Source: Hyphomicrobiales bacterium (GTDB lineage: Bacteria; Pseudomonadota; Alphaproteobacteria; Rhizobiales; Devosiaceae). From it: a DNA stretch of 5,541 nucleotides. The position numbers were made by a program, and so were the translations under genes. The notes under the pieces are model-generated. The model ran no database searches and had not been told where the DNA came from. It was given only the letters and a program-made list of their open reading frames with translations. This document shows, piece by piece, positions 1 to 5,045 of the stretch. The DNA lies in the NCBI GenBank assembly GCA_028290345.1, contig JAQGKB010000131.1, positions 1-5,541 on the forward strand. The letters run 5' to 3'. The first letter of the stretch is position 1. Each line of letters opens with the position of its first letter.

Positions 1-203
1 ACGACCTGATCGTTGATAAGGAAAAGGTGCTCTACGCCATCTTGCAGGTTGGCGGCTTCCTGGGGCTTGGCGGGTTCCTGATCGCCGTCCCCTACAATTC
101 CTTGAACATCAGCCCTGACGGCAAGAAGATCGTGCTGACACAGGGCGGTTCGAAAGCGGAGCTGCAGAAAACGCCCGAATTCAAATATCCACCAAACCAG
201 TAA
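1..203 (+). CDS. PRC-barrel domain protein, C-terminal part (5' end outside window)
   Basis: The open frame enters from the left edge (first full codon at 3) and ends at TAA 201-203, giving 66 visible residues. The segment D-L-I-V-D-K-E-K-V-L-Y-A, then V-G-G-F-L-G-L-G-G, then I-A-V-P-Y-N-S-L matches the core strands of PRC-barrel domains, which usually read roughly 'vdDllid..g.v.avvvgvGGFLGiG...vavP...l'. The end, S-K-A-E-L-Q-K-T-P-E-F-K-Y, is the helix and 'PEFKY' tail typical of proteobacterial PRC-barrel proteins. PRC-barrels are small beta-barrel modules, found in photosynthetic reaction-centre subunit H and in RimM; free-standing versions in rhizobia are often exported and of unknown role. 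A signal peptide cannot be judged because the N-terminus is missing. A hairpin 14 bases after the stop may end the transcript. The family call is fairly sure; the function is unknown. Confidence 0.8.
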   Translation, partial: DLIVDKEKVLYAILQVGGFLGLGGFLIAVPYNSLNISPDGKKIVLTQGGSKAELQKTPEFKYPPNQ

Positions 204-217
204 GCTGGCTGGGTCAG

Positions 218-247
218 GCCGTCGAGGCGATGGACTGCCTCGGCGGC
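218..247. terminator. Hairpin between convergent genes, possible bidirectional terminator
   Basis: GCCGTCGAGGC (218-228) and GCCTCGGCGGC (237-247) form an 11-bp stem with an 8-base loop. All pairs are Watson-Crick except one G-U on the plus-strand RNA, which becomes A-C on the minus strand. It lies 14 bases after the PRC-barrel stop and 37 bases beyond the stop of the convergent exported-protein gene, which is where a shared terminator would sit. No T-run follows on either strand, so it is not a classical intrinsic terminator. It could instead be a transcript-end stabiliser or a chance structure in GC-rich DNA. Confidence 0.4.
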
Positions 248-284
248 GAGGGACCTCCTCACGATTATCGCATTGGACGCTGCA

Positions 285-563
285 TCATTGCGCCGGCGGC
301 GTGACATTCCTGCAGAAAGCAACGATTGCCGCGGGACGGCTCTGGACCGGCTCGGTGGGCTGAAGGAAGCACTCCTTGCTGACCTTTGCCTGATCCGCAG
401 CTGACAAATTCTGCATGAATTGCTGGTTCTGTTCTTTAGTCGTCCCAGCGTTGGAAATATCGACGCCCAATTCCTTCATGCCGGTGGCTTGCTGGGCATT
501 CGTCCCTGCCACAGCCAAGGTCAGGGTTACGCCGGCAACCGCAAGAACTTTGAGCAAGTTCAT
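285..563 (-). CDS. Small exported protein of unknown function (92 aa, two cysteines)
   Basis: ATG at 563 is preceded by GGGAG six bases upstream, a good Shine-Dalgarno site; the stop is TGA at 287-285. Residues 1-23 look like a Sec signal peptide: K5 near the start, a hydrophobic stretch L-A-V-A-G-V-T-L-T-L-A-V-A-G, and a T-N-A / Q-Q cleavage site at about 23/24. The mature part of roughly 69 residues is polar and has two cysteines, C65 (K-E-C-F-L-Q-P) and C84 (A-F-C-R-N), which could form a disulfide in the periplasm. The pattern 'L-S-A-A-D-Q-A-K-V ... C ... F-C' resembles small secreted proteins that recur in rhizobial genomes without assigned function. It stands alone, convergent with the PRC-barrel gene and divergent from the 62-residue gene. 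I do not recognise a named family; export is well supported, the role is unknown. Confidence 0.75.
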   Translation of the reverse strand: MNLLKVLAVAGVTLTLAVAGTNAQQATGMKELGVDISNAGTTKEQNQQFMQNLSAADQAKVSKECFLQPTEPVQSRPAAIVAFCRNVTPPAQ

Positions 564-609
564 GGTGGTCTCCCTTTACTAACCTGCGAGGCAGCATTTG
601 TACGTTCCT

Positions 610-623
610 GCTTGCGAGCAAGC
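610..623. promoter_or_regulatory. Perfect 6-2-6 dyad upstream of the exported-protein gene, possible operator
   Basis: GCTTGC-GA-GCAAGC is a perfect inverted repeat with 6-bp arms and a 2-base centre. It lies 47 bases before the start codon of the minus-strand exported-protein gene, where a repressor or activator site would fit. No regulator gene is in the window and no second copy was found, so the operator role is inference; one 14-bp dyad could also arise by chance. Confidence 0.3.
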
Positions 624-734
624 GTTGACGATTGTCAGCCGGCGGTCGTGAAGCGGCGCGAGCACCGCCCCAGCTGGCGGGTTTTGTCCGCTAACGTACG
701 CAGTCTGGACTCGAATGCTGCCATGTTCAAAAGG

Positions 735-867
735 TATGTTGCTTGCATCCGCAACGCAGGCTCCAGCCTGTGGTCGGAAGGGCGCGGAGCCCGATGGCAG
801 GCCGAGTGGGCCGTGCGCAGCCGGCATGCCATTCCTGACATTGCGATAGCAAATGTCCCCGCATTTT
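735..867. other. Cluster of short stem-loops, possible structured RNA
   Basis: Successive perfect or near-perfect inverted repeats lie close together. GTTGC (738-742) pairs with GCAAC (751-755). CAGGCT (757-762) pairs with AGCCTG (765-770). GGGC (780-783) pairs with GCCC (789-792). ATGGCA (794-799) pairs with TGCCAT (827-832) and encloses GGCC (800-803) with GGCC (809-812). GACATTGC (837-844) pairs with GCAAATGTC (849-857), with one bulged base. A TTTT run follows at 864-867 on the plus strand. On the minus strand the 738-755 stem is followed within a few bases by a T-run. This could be a small RNA, a palindromic intergenic repeat of the kind known in rhizobia, or just GC-rich background. Strand and boundaries are undetermined. 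Confidence 0.2.
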
Positions 868-965
868 GGGAAGCGAGAGGCGTTCGCCAACACATAGCGC
901 AGGGTTCGCGGGGCGCGGACGCAATATGTCTTGTCACGCCCACGTGAAAAATCAGACTGAAACGC

Positions 966-988
966 CTTGATCTTTGAAGGAGATCAGG
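966..988 (+). promoter_or_regulatory. Hairpin overlapping the ribosome-binding site of the 62-residue gene
   Basis: CTTGATCT (966-973) pairs with AGATCAGG (981-988) over 8 bp with one G-U pair, leaving the 7-base loop TTGAAGG. The Shine-Dalgarno sequence AAGGAG (977-982) is four bases in the loop and two in the 3' arm, and the stem ends directly against the ATG at 989. Such a fold could limit ribosome access. The pairing is seen in the sequence; control of translation is inference. Confidence 0.35.
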
Positions 989-1177
989 ATGGCAAGCGTC
1001 AGAGAATGTCGCCGGCAGGCGGCGGAATGCAAGAGAGCCAGCAAGGCGACCGGGCAAGCCAATGTTCGGGCAATAACGTTGAGCATGGCAAAAAGCTGGA
1101 CCGCCCTCGCCAATCAATTGGAACGCCTGGAAGAAGCCGACCCCGCCGAGGCCACTTGGCTTGGGCGCGCCAGATAG
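989..1177 (+). CDS. Small helical protein of the C-R-R-Q-A-A-E-C type (62 aa), unknown function
   Basis: ATG at 989 follows AAGGAG with a 6-base spacer, so this start is preferred over an in-frame TTG at 974 that lies inside the ribosome-binding region. Stop is TAG at 1175-1177. The product begins M-A-S-V-R-E-C-R-R-Q-A-A-E-C-K-R-A-S and continues with S-M-A-K-S-W-T-A-L-A-N-Q-L-E-R-L-E-E. This two-helix layout ('R-R-x-A-x-E-C ... M-A-x-x-W-x-x-L-A-x-x-x-E') is typical of very small cytoplasmic proteins found in many copies in rhizobial genomes. There is no signal peptide or membrane segment. The two cysteines C7 and C14, seven residues apart, would lie on one face of the first helix. It is a single gene, convergent with the transporter operon. 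Its function is unknown; a role in protein contacts is only a guess. Confidence 0.72.
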   Translation: MASVRECRRQAAECKRASKATGQANVRAITLSMAKSWTALANQLERLEEADPAEATWLGRAR

Positions 1178-1251
1178 ACGCGCGCGGCCGCAGGAGCAGG
1201 AGGCCCGGTTTGCAACTCATACAGATGCCGGTGCAATTGACGAACAACGCA

Positions 1252-1269
1252 GGCGAGAAATTTCCCGCC
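1252..1269 (-). terminator. Palindrome after the lactonase gene, possible operon terminator
   Basis: GGCGAGAAA (1252-1260) abuts its near-complement TTTCCCGCC (1261-1269), an 18-bp palindrome with one non-Watson-Crick pair. Read on the minus strand that pair becomes G-U, giving a 7-bp stem with an AAUU loop, 17 bases beyond the lactonase stop. The following minus-strand bases are only moderately T-rich (TGCGTTGTTCGTC), so an intrinsic terminator is plausible but weak. The site lies midway between two convergent genes and may serve both. Confidence 0.4.
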
Positions 1270-1286
1270 GCGCACCCCCTACGCCG

Positions 1287-2393
1287 CTATGCGGCCACGA
1301 AAGCGATCGCTGTCGGGGTGCCGGTGGCAATGGGTGCGCCGAACGGGGTGAGGGCGCCGGAAGCCGCATCGTAGCGGAAGAGCGCAACCTGATCGTTGTC
1401 CTGATTTGCGACGGCAAGGTACTTTCCGCTCGGATCGAAGGCGAAATCGCGGGGGGTCTTGCCGCCCGCCGGCGTTGCCTCGGCGCGCGTCGTCAGGCCG
1501 GTTGCGGGATCAATGTCGAAGCGGGCGATGGTATCCTCGCCGCGATTGCCGACGAAGAGGCGCTTGCCGCTCGGAGCGATCTTGATCGCCGAGCAATGGC
1601 TATGGCCGAGCGCCGCGGCCGGCACGGTCGCCTCGACGCCCAGCAGCTTGAAACTGCCGGCCCTTGCATCGAAGGCGAGGCTGGCCACGGTGGAAGCCAT
1701 CTCGTTTACCGCGTAGGCGAAGGGCAGCGTGGGATGGAAGGCGAAATGGCGCGGGCCGGAGCCCGGCGGCATCGCCAGTTCGCCATGCGGCGTGAGGCCG
1801 CCGGTTGCGGTATCAAAGGCATAGATCACCAGCTTGTCGAGGCCGAGATCGGCGACGACGACGAAGCGGTTGTCCGGTGTCCACCGGACGCAGTGGGCGT
1901 GGGAGCGGTCCTGCCGCACCGGGTCAGTGCCCTTGCCGGCATGCGAAACTTCCGCCACCGGCGGTCCGAGCTCGCCATCGGCCGCCATTGGATAGACCAC
2001 GACCGCGCGGTTAGGCCAGGCCGTTGTGGGGCCGACGCTGTAGTTGACGCTGGCGACATAGCGGCTGGCCGCATCAAAGCTCAGATGCGCCGCGATGTCG
2101 CCGCGCGTCGGCTGCTTGTCGATATAGCTCAGGTTGCCCGTTTCTCGATCGATGGCATAGGCGGTGATGGTGCCCTCGTTCCAGCCCAGCACCTCGCTCG
2201 TGGCGCAGAGGGTCTTGCCGTCGGCGGTGGTGGCAAGGAAGGTCGGATTATCGATGCCCTCGGTAACGCCGAGCGCTTCCACGGCGCCAGTCTCGTCATC
2301 GATACGGAAGGCAGCGATGCCCTTGCCATTGGCTTTGGCGAAATAGGGCAAAGCGCGGTTGCAGGAACCGACAAACAGCAGGGACTTGGACAT
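1287..2393 (-). CDS. Lactonase-family protein (6-phosphogluconolactonase-like beta-propeller, 368 aa)
   Basis: ATG at 2393, with AGGAGA correctly spaced upstream, opens a 368-residue frame ending in TAG at 1289-1287. The open frame extends further upstream to about 2732, but that part overlaps the permease gene and is not translated as such. Repeating blade units show the YbhE/Pgl-type seven-bladed propeller (Pfam Lactonase): W-T-P-D-N-R-F-V-V-V-A-D-L-G-L-D-K (171-187), G-P-R-H-F-A-F-H-P (213-221) leading to A-Y-A-V-N-E (226-231), I-A-P-S-G-K-R-L-F-V-G-N-R (272-284) and F-A-F-D-P-S-G-K-Y-L-A-V-A-N-Q-D-N-D (317-334). Length fits the family (about 330-400). No signal peptide, so it is cytoplasmic. 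Members hydrolyse sugar lactones, classically 6-phosphogluconolactone. As the last gene of a sugar-importer operon it probably opens a lactone made from the imported sugar. The fold is near certain; the substrate is unknown. Confidence 0.9.
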   Translation of the reverse strand: MSKSLLFVGSCNRALPYFAKANGKGIAAFRIDDETGAVEALGVTEGIDNPTFLATTADGKTLCATSEVLGWNEGTITAYAIDRETGNLSYIDKQPTRGDIAAHLSFDAASRYVASVNYSVGPTTAWPNRAVVVYPMAADGELGPPVAEVSHAGKGTDPVRQDRSHAHCVRWTPDNRFVVVADLGLDKLVIYAFDTATGGLTPHGELAMPPGSGPRHFAFHPTLPFAYAVNEMASTVASLAFDARAGSFKLLGVEATVPAAALGHSHCSAIKIAPSGKRLFVGNRGEDTIARFDIDPATGLTTRAEATPAGGKTPRDFAFDPSGKYLAVANQDNDQVALFRYDAASGALTPFGAPIATGTPTAIAFVAA

Positions 2394-2400
2394 CAGAAAA

Positions 2401-2406
2401 TCTCCT
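2401..2406 (-). promoter_or_regulatory. Ribosome-binding site of the lactonase gene, overlapping the permease 2 stop codon
   Basis: Read on the minus strand, AGGAGA (2406-2401) shares its first two bases with the TAG stop of permease 2 (2407-2405). GGAG is 8 bases from the ATG at 2393. This fixes the lactonase start and places it 11 bases after the permease stop, so ribosomes finishing the permease can restart at once. Confidence 0.75.
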
Positions 2407-3370
2407 AAATCGTCGTGCGTAGATGCGGTTCTCGCCCGTAGAGCGAGACCAGAAGGATGATGATGGCGCCAAGCGCCGCCTGCACCATCGAGGGCTGCAG
2501 GCCGAGCCCGATCAGTAGCGTATTGATTTCGGTGAGCGCCACCGCGCCGGCCAGCGTGCCGACGTAGGAGCCGCGCCCGCCGATGAGCGAGGTGCCCCCG
2601 ATCACCACCGCCGCTATGGTCTGGAACAGGTAGGGCTGACCGACATCGCCATAGGCCGAGCCCGTGAAGCCGAGGAGCAGCACGCCGGCGATTGCCGCAA
2701 AGAAGGCGCTGAGCGCGAAGGTGACGATCCACATAGCAACCGGATTGATCAGCGCGAACGGCGCCGCCGTCGGGTTACCGCCCTGGGCATAGAGCTTGCG
2801 GCCATAGGGAGTGCGCGCCAGCACCAGGACCAGTGCCACGGCCATGACGATCAGCGCCGGGATCAGCCCCGGGACCGGAATTGGCCCTATGGAGCCGCCG
2901 ATCGAGACGAAACTCGAGACGAACCCGGGCGCGCTGCCCGAAGGAAAGCCCTTGGTCCAGATCAGGACCAGGCCCTGCACTACCGTGCCGGTGCCGAGCG
3001 TCACGATCAGCGGATGGATCCTGAGGATCGAGGACAAGGCGCCGTTGACCGCTCCGATCAGCAGCGCCAGCACGGCGACGATCGCGGCCACCTCCCAAAA
3101 CGGCAGGCCCTGCCCGGTGAGCTGGGCGGCGACGACATTGGCAAAGCCGATGACGAACGGGATCGAAAGATCGATGCCGCCGAGCAGGATCACCAGCGTC
3201 TGCCCGGTCGAGGCGACGGCGAGGAGCGCCGCCAGCACCAGCATGGCGCGTATGGAGAACGGGCTGGAATAGCCCGGGATCAGCAGCGTGCCCAACAGGT
3301 GCAGCAGGACCGCAATGAGGATAGCGCCGAGCAGAGGGTGCTTCTTCAACAGTGTCAGCGCGGCGTTCAT
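2405..3370 (-). CDS. Sugar ABC importer permease 2 (CUT2 / RbsC-like, 321 aa)
   Basis: Inner-membrane channel subunit of a CUT2-type sugar importer. It is hydrophobic throughout, with about nine or ten predicted membrane segments (near residues 12-31, 40-62, 70-84, 92-114, 120-138, 168-185, 211-234, 250-262, 266-288, 295-310). Family motifs are I-L-L-G-G-I-D-L-S-I (61-70), G-R-K-L-Y-A-Q-G-G-N-P (190-200, the cytoplasmic loop expected to contact the ATPase) and V-V-I-G-G-T-S-L-I-G-G-R-G-S-Y-V-G-T (255-272). Length matches RbsC/YjfF (about 320-330). The ATG at 3370 overlaps the stop of permease 1 as ATGA; a GAGGA is seven bases upstream. It differs clearly from permease 1, so the pore is probably a heterodimer, as in the E. 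coli YtfT/YjfF pair. Fold and role are sure; sugar specificity is not readable. Confidence 0.93.
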   Translation of the reverse strand: MNAALTLLKKHPLLGAILIAVLLHLLGTLLIPGYSSPFSIRAMLVLAALLAVASTGQTLVILLGGIDLSIPFVIGFANVVAAQLTGQGLPFWEVAAIVAVLALLIGAVNGALSSILRIHPLIVTLGTGTVVQGLVLIWTKGFPSGSAPGFVSSFVSIGGSIGPIPVPGLIPALIVMAVALVLVLARTPYGRKLYAQGGNPTAAPFALINPVAMWIVTFALSAFFAAIAGVLLLGFTGSAYGDVGQPYLFQTIAAVVIGGTSLIGGRGSYVGTLAGAVALTEINTLLIGLGLQPSMVQAALGAIIILLVSLYGREPHLRTTI

Positions 3371-4317
3371 TTGCCGGTCCTCGCGAAAAACCGCTCCTGC
3401 AGCGCCGTCGACGACACCGCGATAACCAGAACCGCGCCATAGGCAACTTGCAGCACGAAGGTCGAAACGTTGAAGAAGGTCAGCGCGCTCTGCAGCAGGA
3501 AGATATCGATGGCGCCGATCGCGGCCCCGATCAATCCGCCGCGCCCACCGGCAAGGCTGACGCCGCCCAGCGCCGTCGCCGAGATGGCGAGCAGCGTGTA
3601 ATTGCCCCCCACATTGGGGTCGGCGGAACCGATCAACGCCGAGAGTGACAGGCTGGCGATGCCGCCGAAAATGCCGGTCAGCACATAGGACAGCAGCCGG
3701 ACCACCGGCACATTGACCCCGGCGGTGAAGGCAGCCCGGTCATCGCTGCCGGTGGCCATCAACTGGTCGTAATAGGGCAGTTGCCGGATACCCAACCAGA
3801 TCAGGAAAATCGCCAGCGGCGGTACGAAGGAGAAGCCTTGGCTGAAGGTCCGCAGCCAATCGGGAATAGTGCCGATCGGAGCCGGCACGATGGTGACGGT
3901 GAGGCCGGTGAGGATGAGGTAGGTGCCGAGCGTCGCGACGATCGGCTGGATGCGGACGTACGAAGCCAGCACGCCGTTGAAGAGGCCGATCGCGGCCCCC
4001 ATCAGGATCGCCACCGGAATGACGATCCATGGATCGCTGAGGCCGAGCCCCCCGATCAGCGCCGCAATGATGATGGCGTTGACGAAACCCATCAGTGGCC
4101 CGATCGAGACGTCGATACCGCCGCGGCCGCTGAGGATGGCCGGTGTCGAAGCCAATGCCGCCCCGATCAGTGGCGCCGCAAGGCCGATCAGCGTGCCCCA
4201 GGCCCCGGGGGCAAAGCGCGCCGGGTTCAGCCAGACATTGAGCAGCAGCAAGATGACGAGCAGCACCAGGGCGAAGCCCGATCGCGACAACGTCCTTATC
4301 AGTCGTCCGGCCGTCAT
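3367..4317 (-). CDS. Sugar ABC importer permease 1 (CUT2 / RbsC-like, 316 aa)
   Basis: First of two permease subunits of the same importer. A short basic N-terminus (R5, R8, R12) is followed by about ten predicted membrane segments (near 14-30, 41-62, 72-91, 97-120, 124-144, 163-178, 208-228, 240-255, 260-278, 287-304). The family signature I-L-S-G-R-G-G-I-D-V-S-I-G (61-73) carries an extra R-G compared with the usual I-L-x-G-G-I-D-L-S. G-G-V-S-L-A-G-G-R-G-G-L-I-G (251-264) is the conserved C-terminal loop. The ATPase-contact loop is less typical: L-M-A-T-G-S-D-D-R-A-A-F-T-A-G-V (186-201) where G-x-x-x-Y-A-x-G-x-N is common. The ATG at 4317 overlaps the ATPase stop as ATGA and has GGAGG five bases upstream. 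It probably pairs with permease 2 as a heterodimer. The family is sure; the substrate is unknown. Confidence 0.92.
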   Translation of the reverse strand: MTAGRLIRTLSRSGFALVLLVILLLLNVWLNPARFAPGAWGTLIGLAAPLIGAALASTPAILSGRGGIDVSIGPLMGFVNAIIIAALIGGLGLSDPWIVIPVAILMGAAIGLFNGVLASYVRIQPIVATLGTYLILTGLTVTIVPAPIGTIPDWLRTFSQGFSFVPPLAIFLIWLGIRQLPYYDQLMATGSDDRAAFTAGVNVPVVRLLSYVLTGIFGGIASLSLSALIGSADPNVGGNYTLLAISATALGGVSLAGGRGGLIGAAIGAIDIFLLQSALTFFNVSTFVLQVAYGAVLVIAVSSTALQERFFARTGK

Positions 4318-5045
4318 GCGGCCCTCCCGAACATTGCCGCGATGACGCGATCAGCGGTCTTGTCGGCGCCGGTGAGGCGAGCCGACATGTGTTGGTCGCG
4401 AAACACCAGCACCCGGTCGCAAAGCCCGATGGCTTCCTCGATTTCGCTGGAAAGCACCACCAGCGACAAGCCTTCATTGGCGAGTTCGCGGAACACGCGG
4501 TAGAGCACGCGGCGGGTTGCGATATCGACGCCCCGCGTCGGATCGTTGAGCAGCAGAACCTTCGGATCGCGCGCGAGCAGCCGGGCCAGCAGCACCTTTT
4601 GCTGGTTGCCGCCGGAAAGTCCGGTGATCGGCAGGTCCGGGCTCTGCGCCACGATCGACAACTGCTCCTTCAGCCGCTCATAGCGGGCGCGGCGGCTCTT
4701 CATACTGATGAAACCGGTGCGGAGATCCTTGCGCATCGAGGCGATGCCGAAATTATCGATCACCGACATGTTGGGGAAAATGCCCATGGTGCGGCGGTCG
4801 CGCGGCAGATAGGCGATGCCGCTGGCTGCCGCGTTGCGGAAGCTGGTAACCGGCTTGCCGCCCATCACCACGCGCCCTGTGGCCGGCGGATGGAGGCCTG
4901 CGAGGCATTCGAGGAAAAGGTCCTGCCCGTGCCCGTCGAGACCGGCGAGGCCGATGACATCGCCCGGCGCGATCGTTTCGTCGAACGGTGGCGCTGCAGC
5001 GGTAAGCGCGACGCCTTCGACCTTGAGGGTAGCTGCATCAGCCAT
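4314..5045 (-). CDS. Sugar ABC importer ATPase, second ATP-binding domain as a separate protein (243 aa)
   Basis: Equivalent to the C-terminal half of RbsA/MglA. It starts L-K-V-E-G-V-A-L (7-14), the usual first strand. The Walker A region G-L-D-G-H-G-Q-D (35-42) lacks the Lys and Ser/Thr of an active P-loop, as is normal for domain 2 of this family. Y-L-P-R-D-R-R-T-M-G-I-F (79-90) is the family's 'Y-x-P-E-D-R' loop. The signature L-S-G-G-N-Q-Q-K (143-150) is intact. Walker B reads L-L-L-N-D-P (164-169) where L-I-L-D-E-P is typical: Asp becomes N167 and the catalytic Glu becomes D168. R-G-V-D (171-174) is the D-loop. S-S-E (199-201) replaces the H-switch histidine, also usual for this domain. 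Its ATG overlaps the upstream ORF by 8 bp. It should pair with domain 1 and supply the signature for the one competent ATP site. Function sure; the split form is unusual. Confidence 0.9.
   Translation of the reverse strand: MADAATLKVEGVALTAAAPPFDETIAPGDVIGLAGLDGHGQDLFLECLAGLHPPATGRVVMGGKPVTSFRNAAASGIAYLPRDRRTMGIFPNMSVIDNFGIASMRKDLRTGFISMKSRRARYERLKEQLSIVAQSPDLPITGLSGGNQQKVLLARLLARDPKVLLLNDPTRGVDIATRRVLYRVFRELANEGLSLVVLSSEIEEAIGLCDRVLVFRDQHMSARLTGADKTADRVIAAMFGRAA

Larger units (their letters stand above)
564..988. other. 425-base stretch with no recognisable gene
   Basis: The stretch lies between two divergently transcribed small genes, so it should hold the promoters of both. Open frames cross it on both strands, but none has a convincing ribosome-binding site, domain or plausible composition: they are rich in Cys, Arg, Trp and Pro, as expected of chance frames in GC-rich DNA. 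I see no good -35/-10 pair. A TACAAA hexamer on the minus strand, about 40 bases before the exported-protein start, has no matching -35. Structural items (610-623, 735-867, 966-988) are listed separately. A weak terminator-like stem CCGCC/GGCGG (665-669 with 676-680), followed by GTTTTG, also occurs but has no gene to terminate. A decayed gene remnant is possible and cannot be tested by eye. Confidence 0.6.

Noticed and set aside
582..608. Possible EcfG-type stress promoter on the minus strand (GGAAC at 608-604, then GTT near 584-582)
   Set aside because: The spacing is about 19-20 bases against the expected 16-17, and no other copy supports it.
665..685. CCGCC/GGCGG stem followed by GTTTTG, resembling an intrinsic terminator
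   Set aside because: The stem is only 5 bp, the T-run is short, and no plus-strand gene ends nearby.
420..947. A 175-codon open frame on the plus strand across the gene-free stretch
   Set aside because: It runs antisense through the exported-protein gene, has no Shine-Dalgarno site and no recognisable domain or plausible composition.
635..1117. A 160-codon minus-strand open frame opposite the 62-residue gene
   Set aside because: It overlaps antisense with a better-supported gene, is rich in Cys/Arg/Pro, and I recognise no family. A decayed gene remnant cannot be excluded.
1161..2408. A 415-codon open frame on the plus strand
   Set aside because: It is antisense to almost the whole lactonase gene. 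It has Arg/Gly/Ala-rich, domain-free composition and no ribosome-binding site. The opposite strand has clear family motifs, so this is a shadow of GC-rich codon use.
2394..2732. N-terminal extension of the lactonase frame
   Set aside because: It overlaps permease 2 in another frame and its translation is Arg/His-rich and unlike any propeller. The ATG at 2393 has a good ribosome-binding site.
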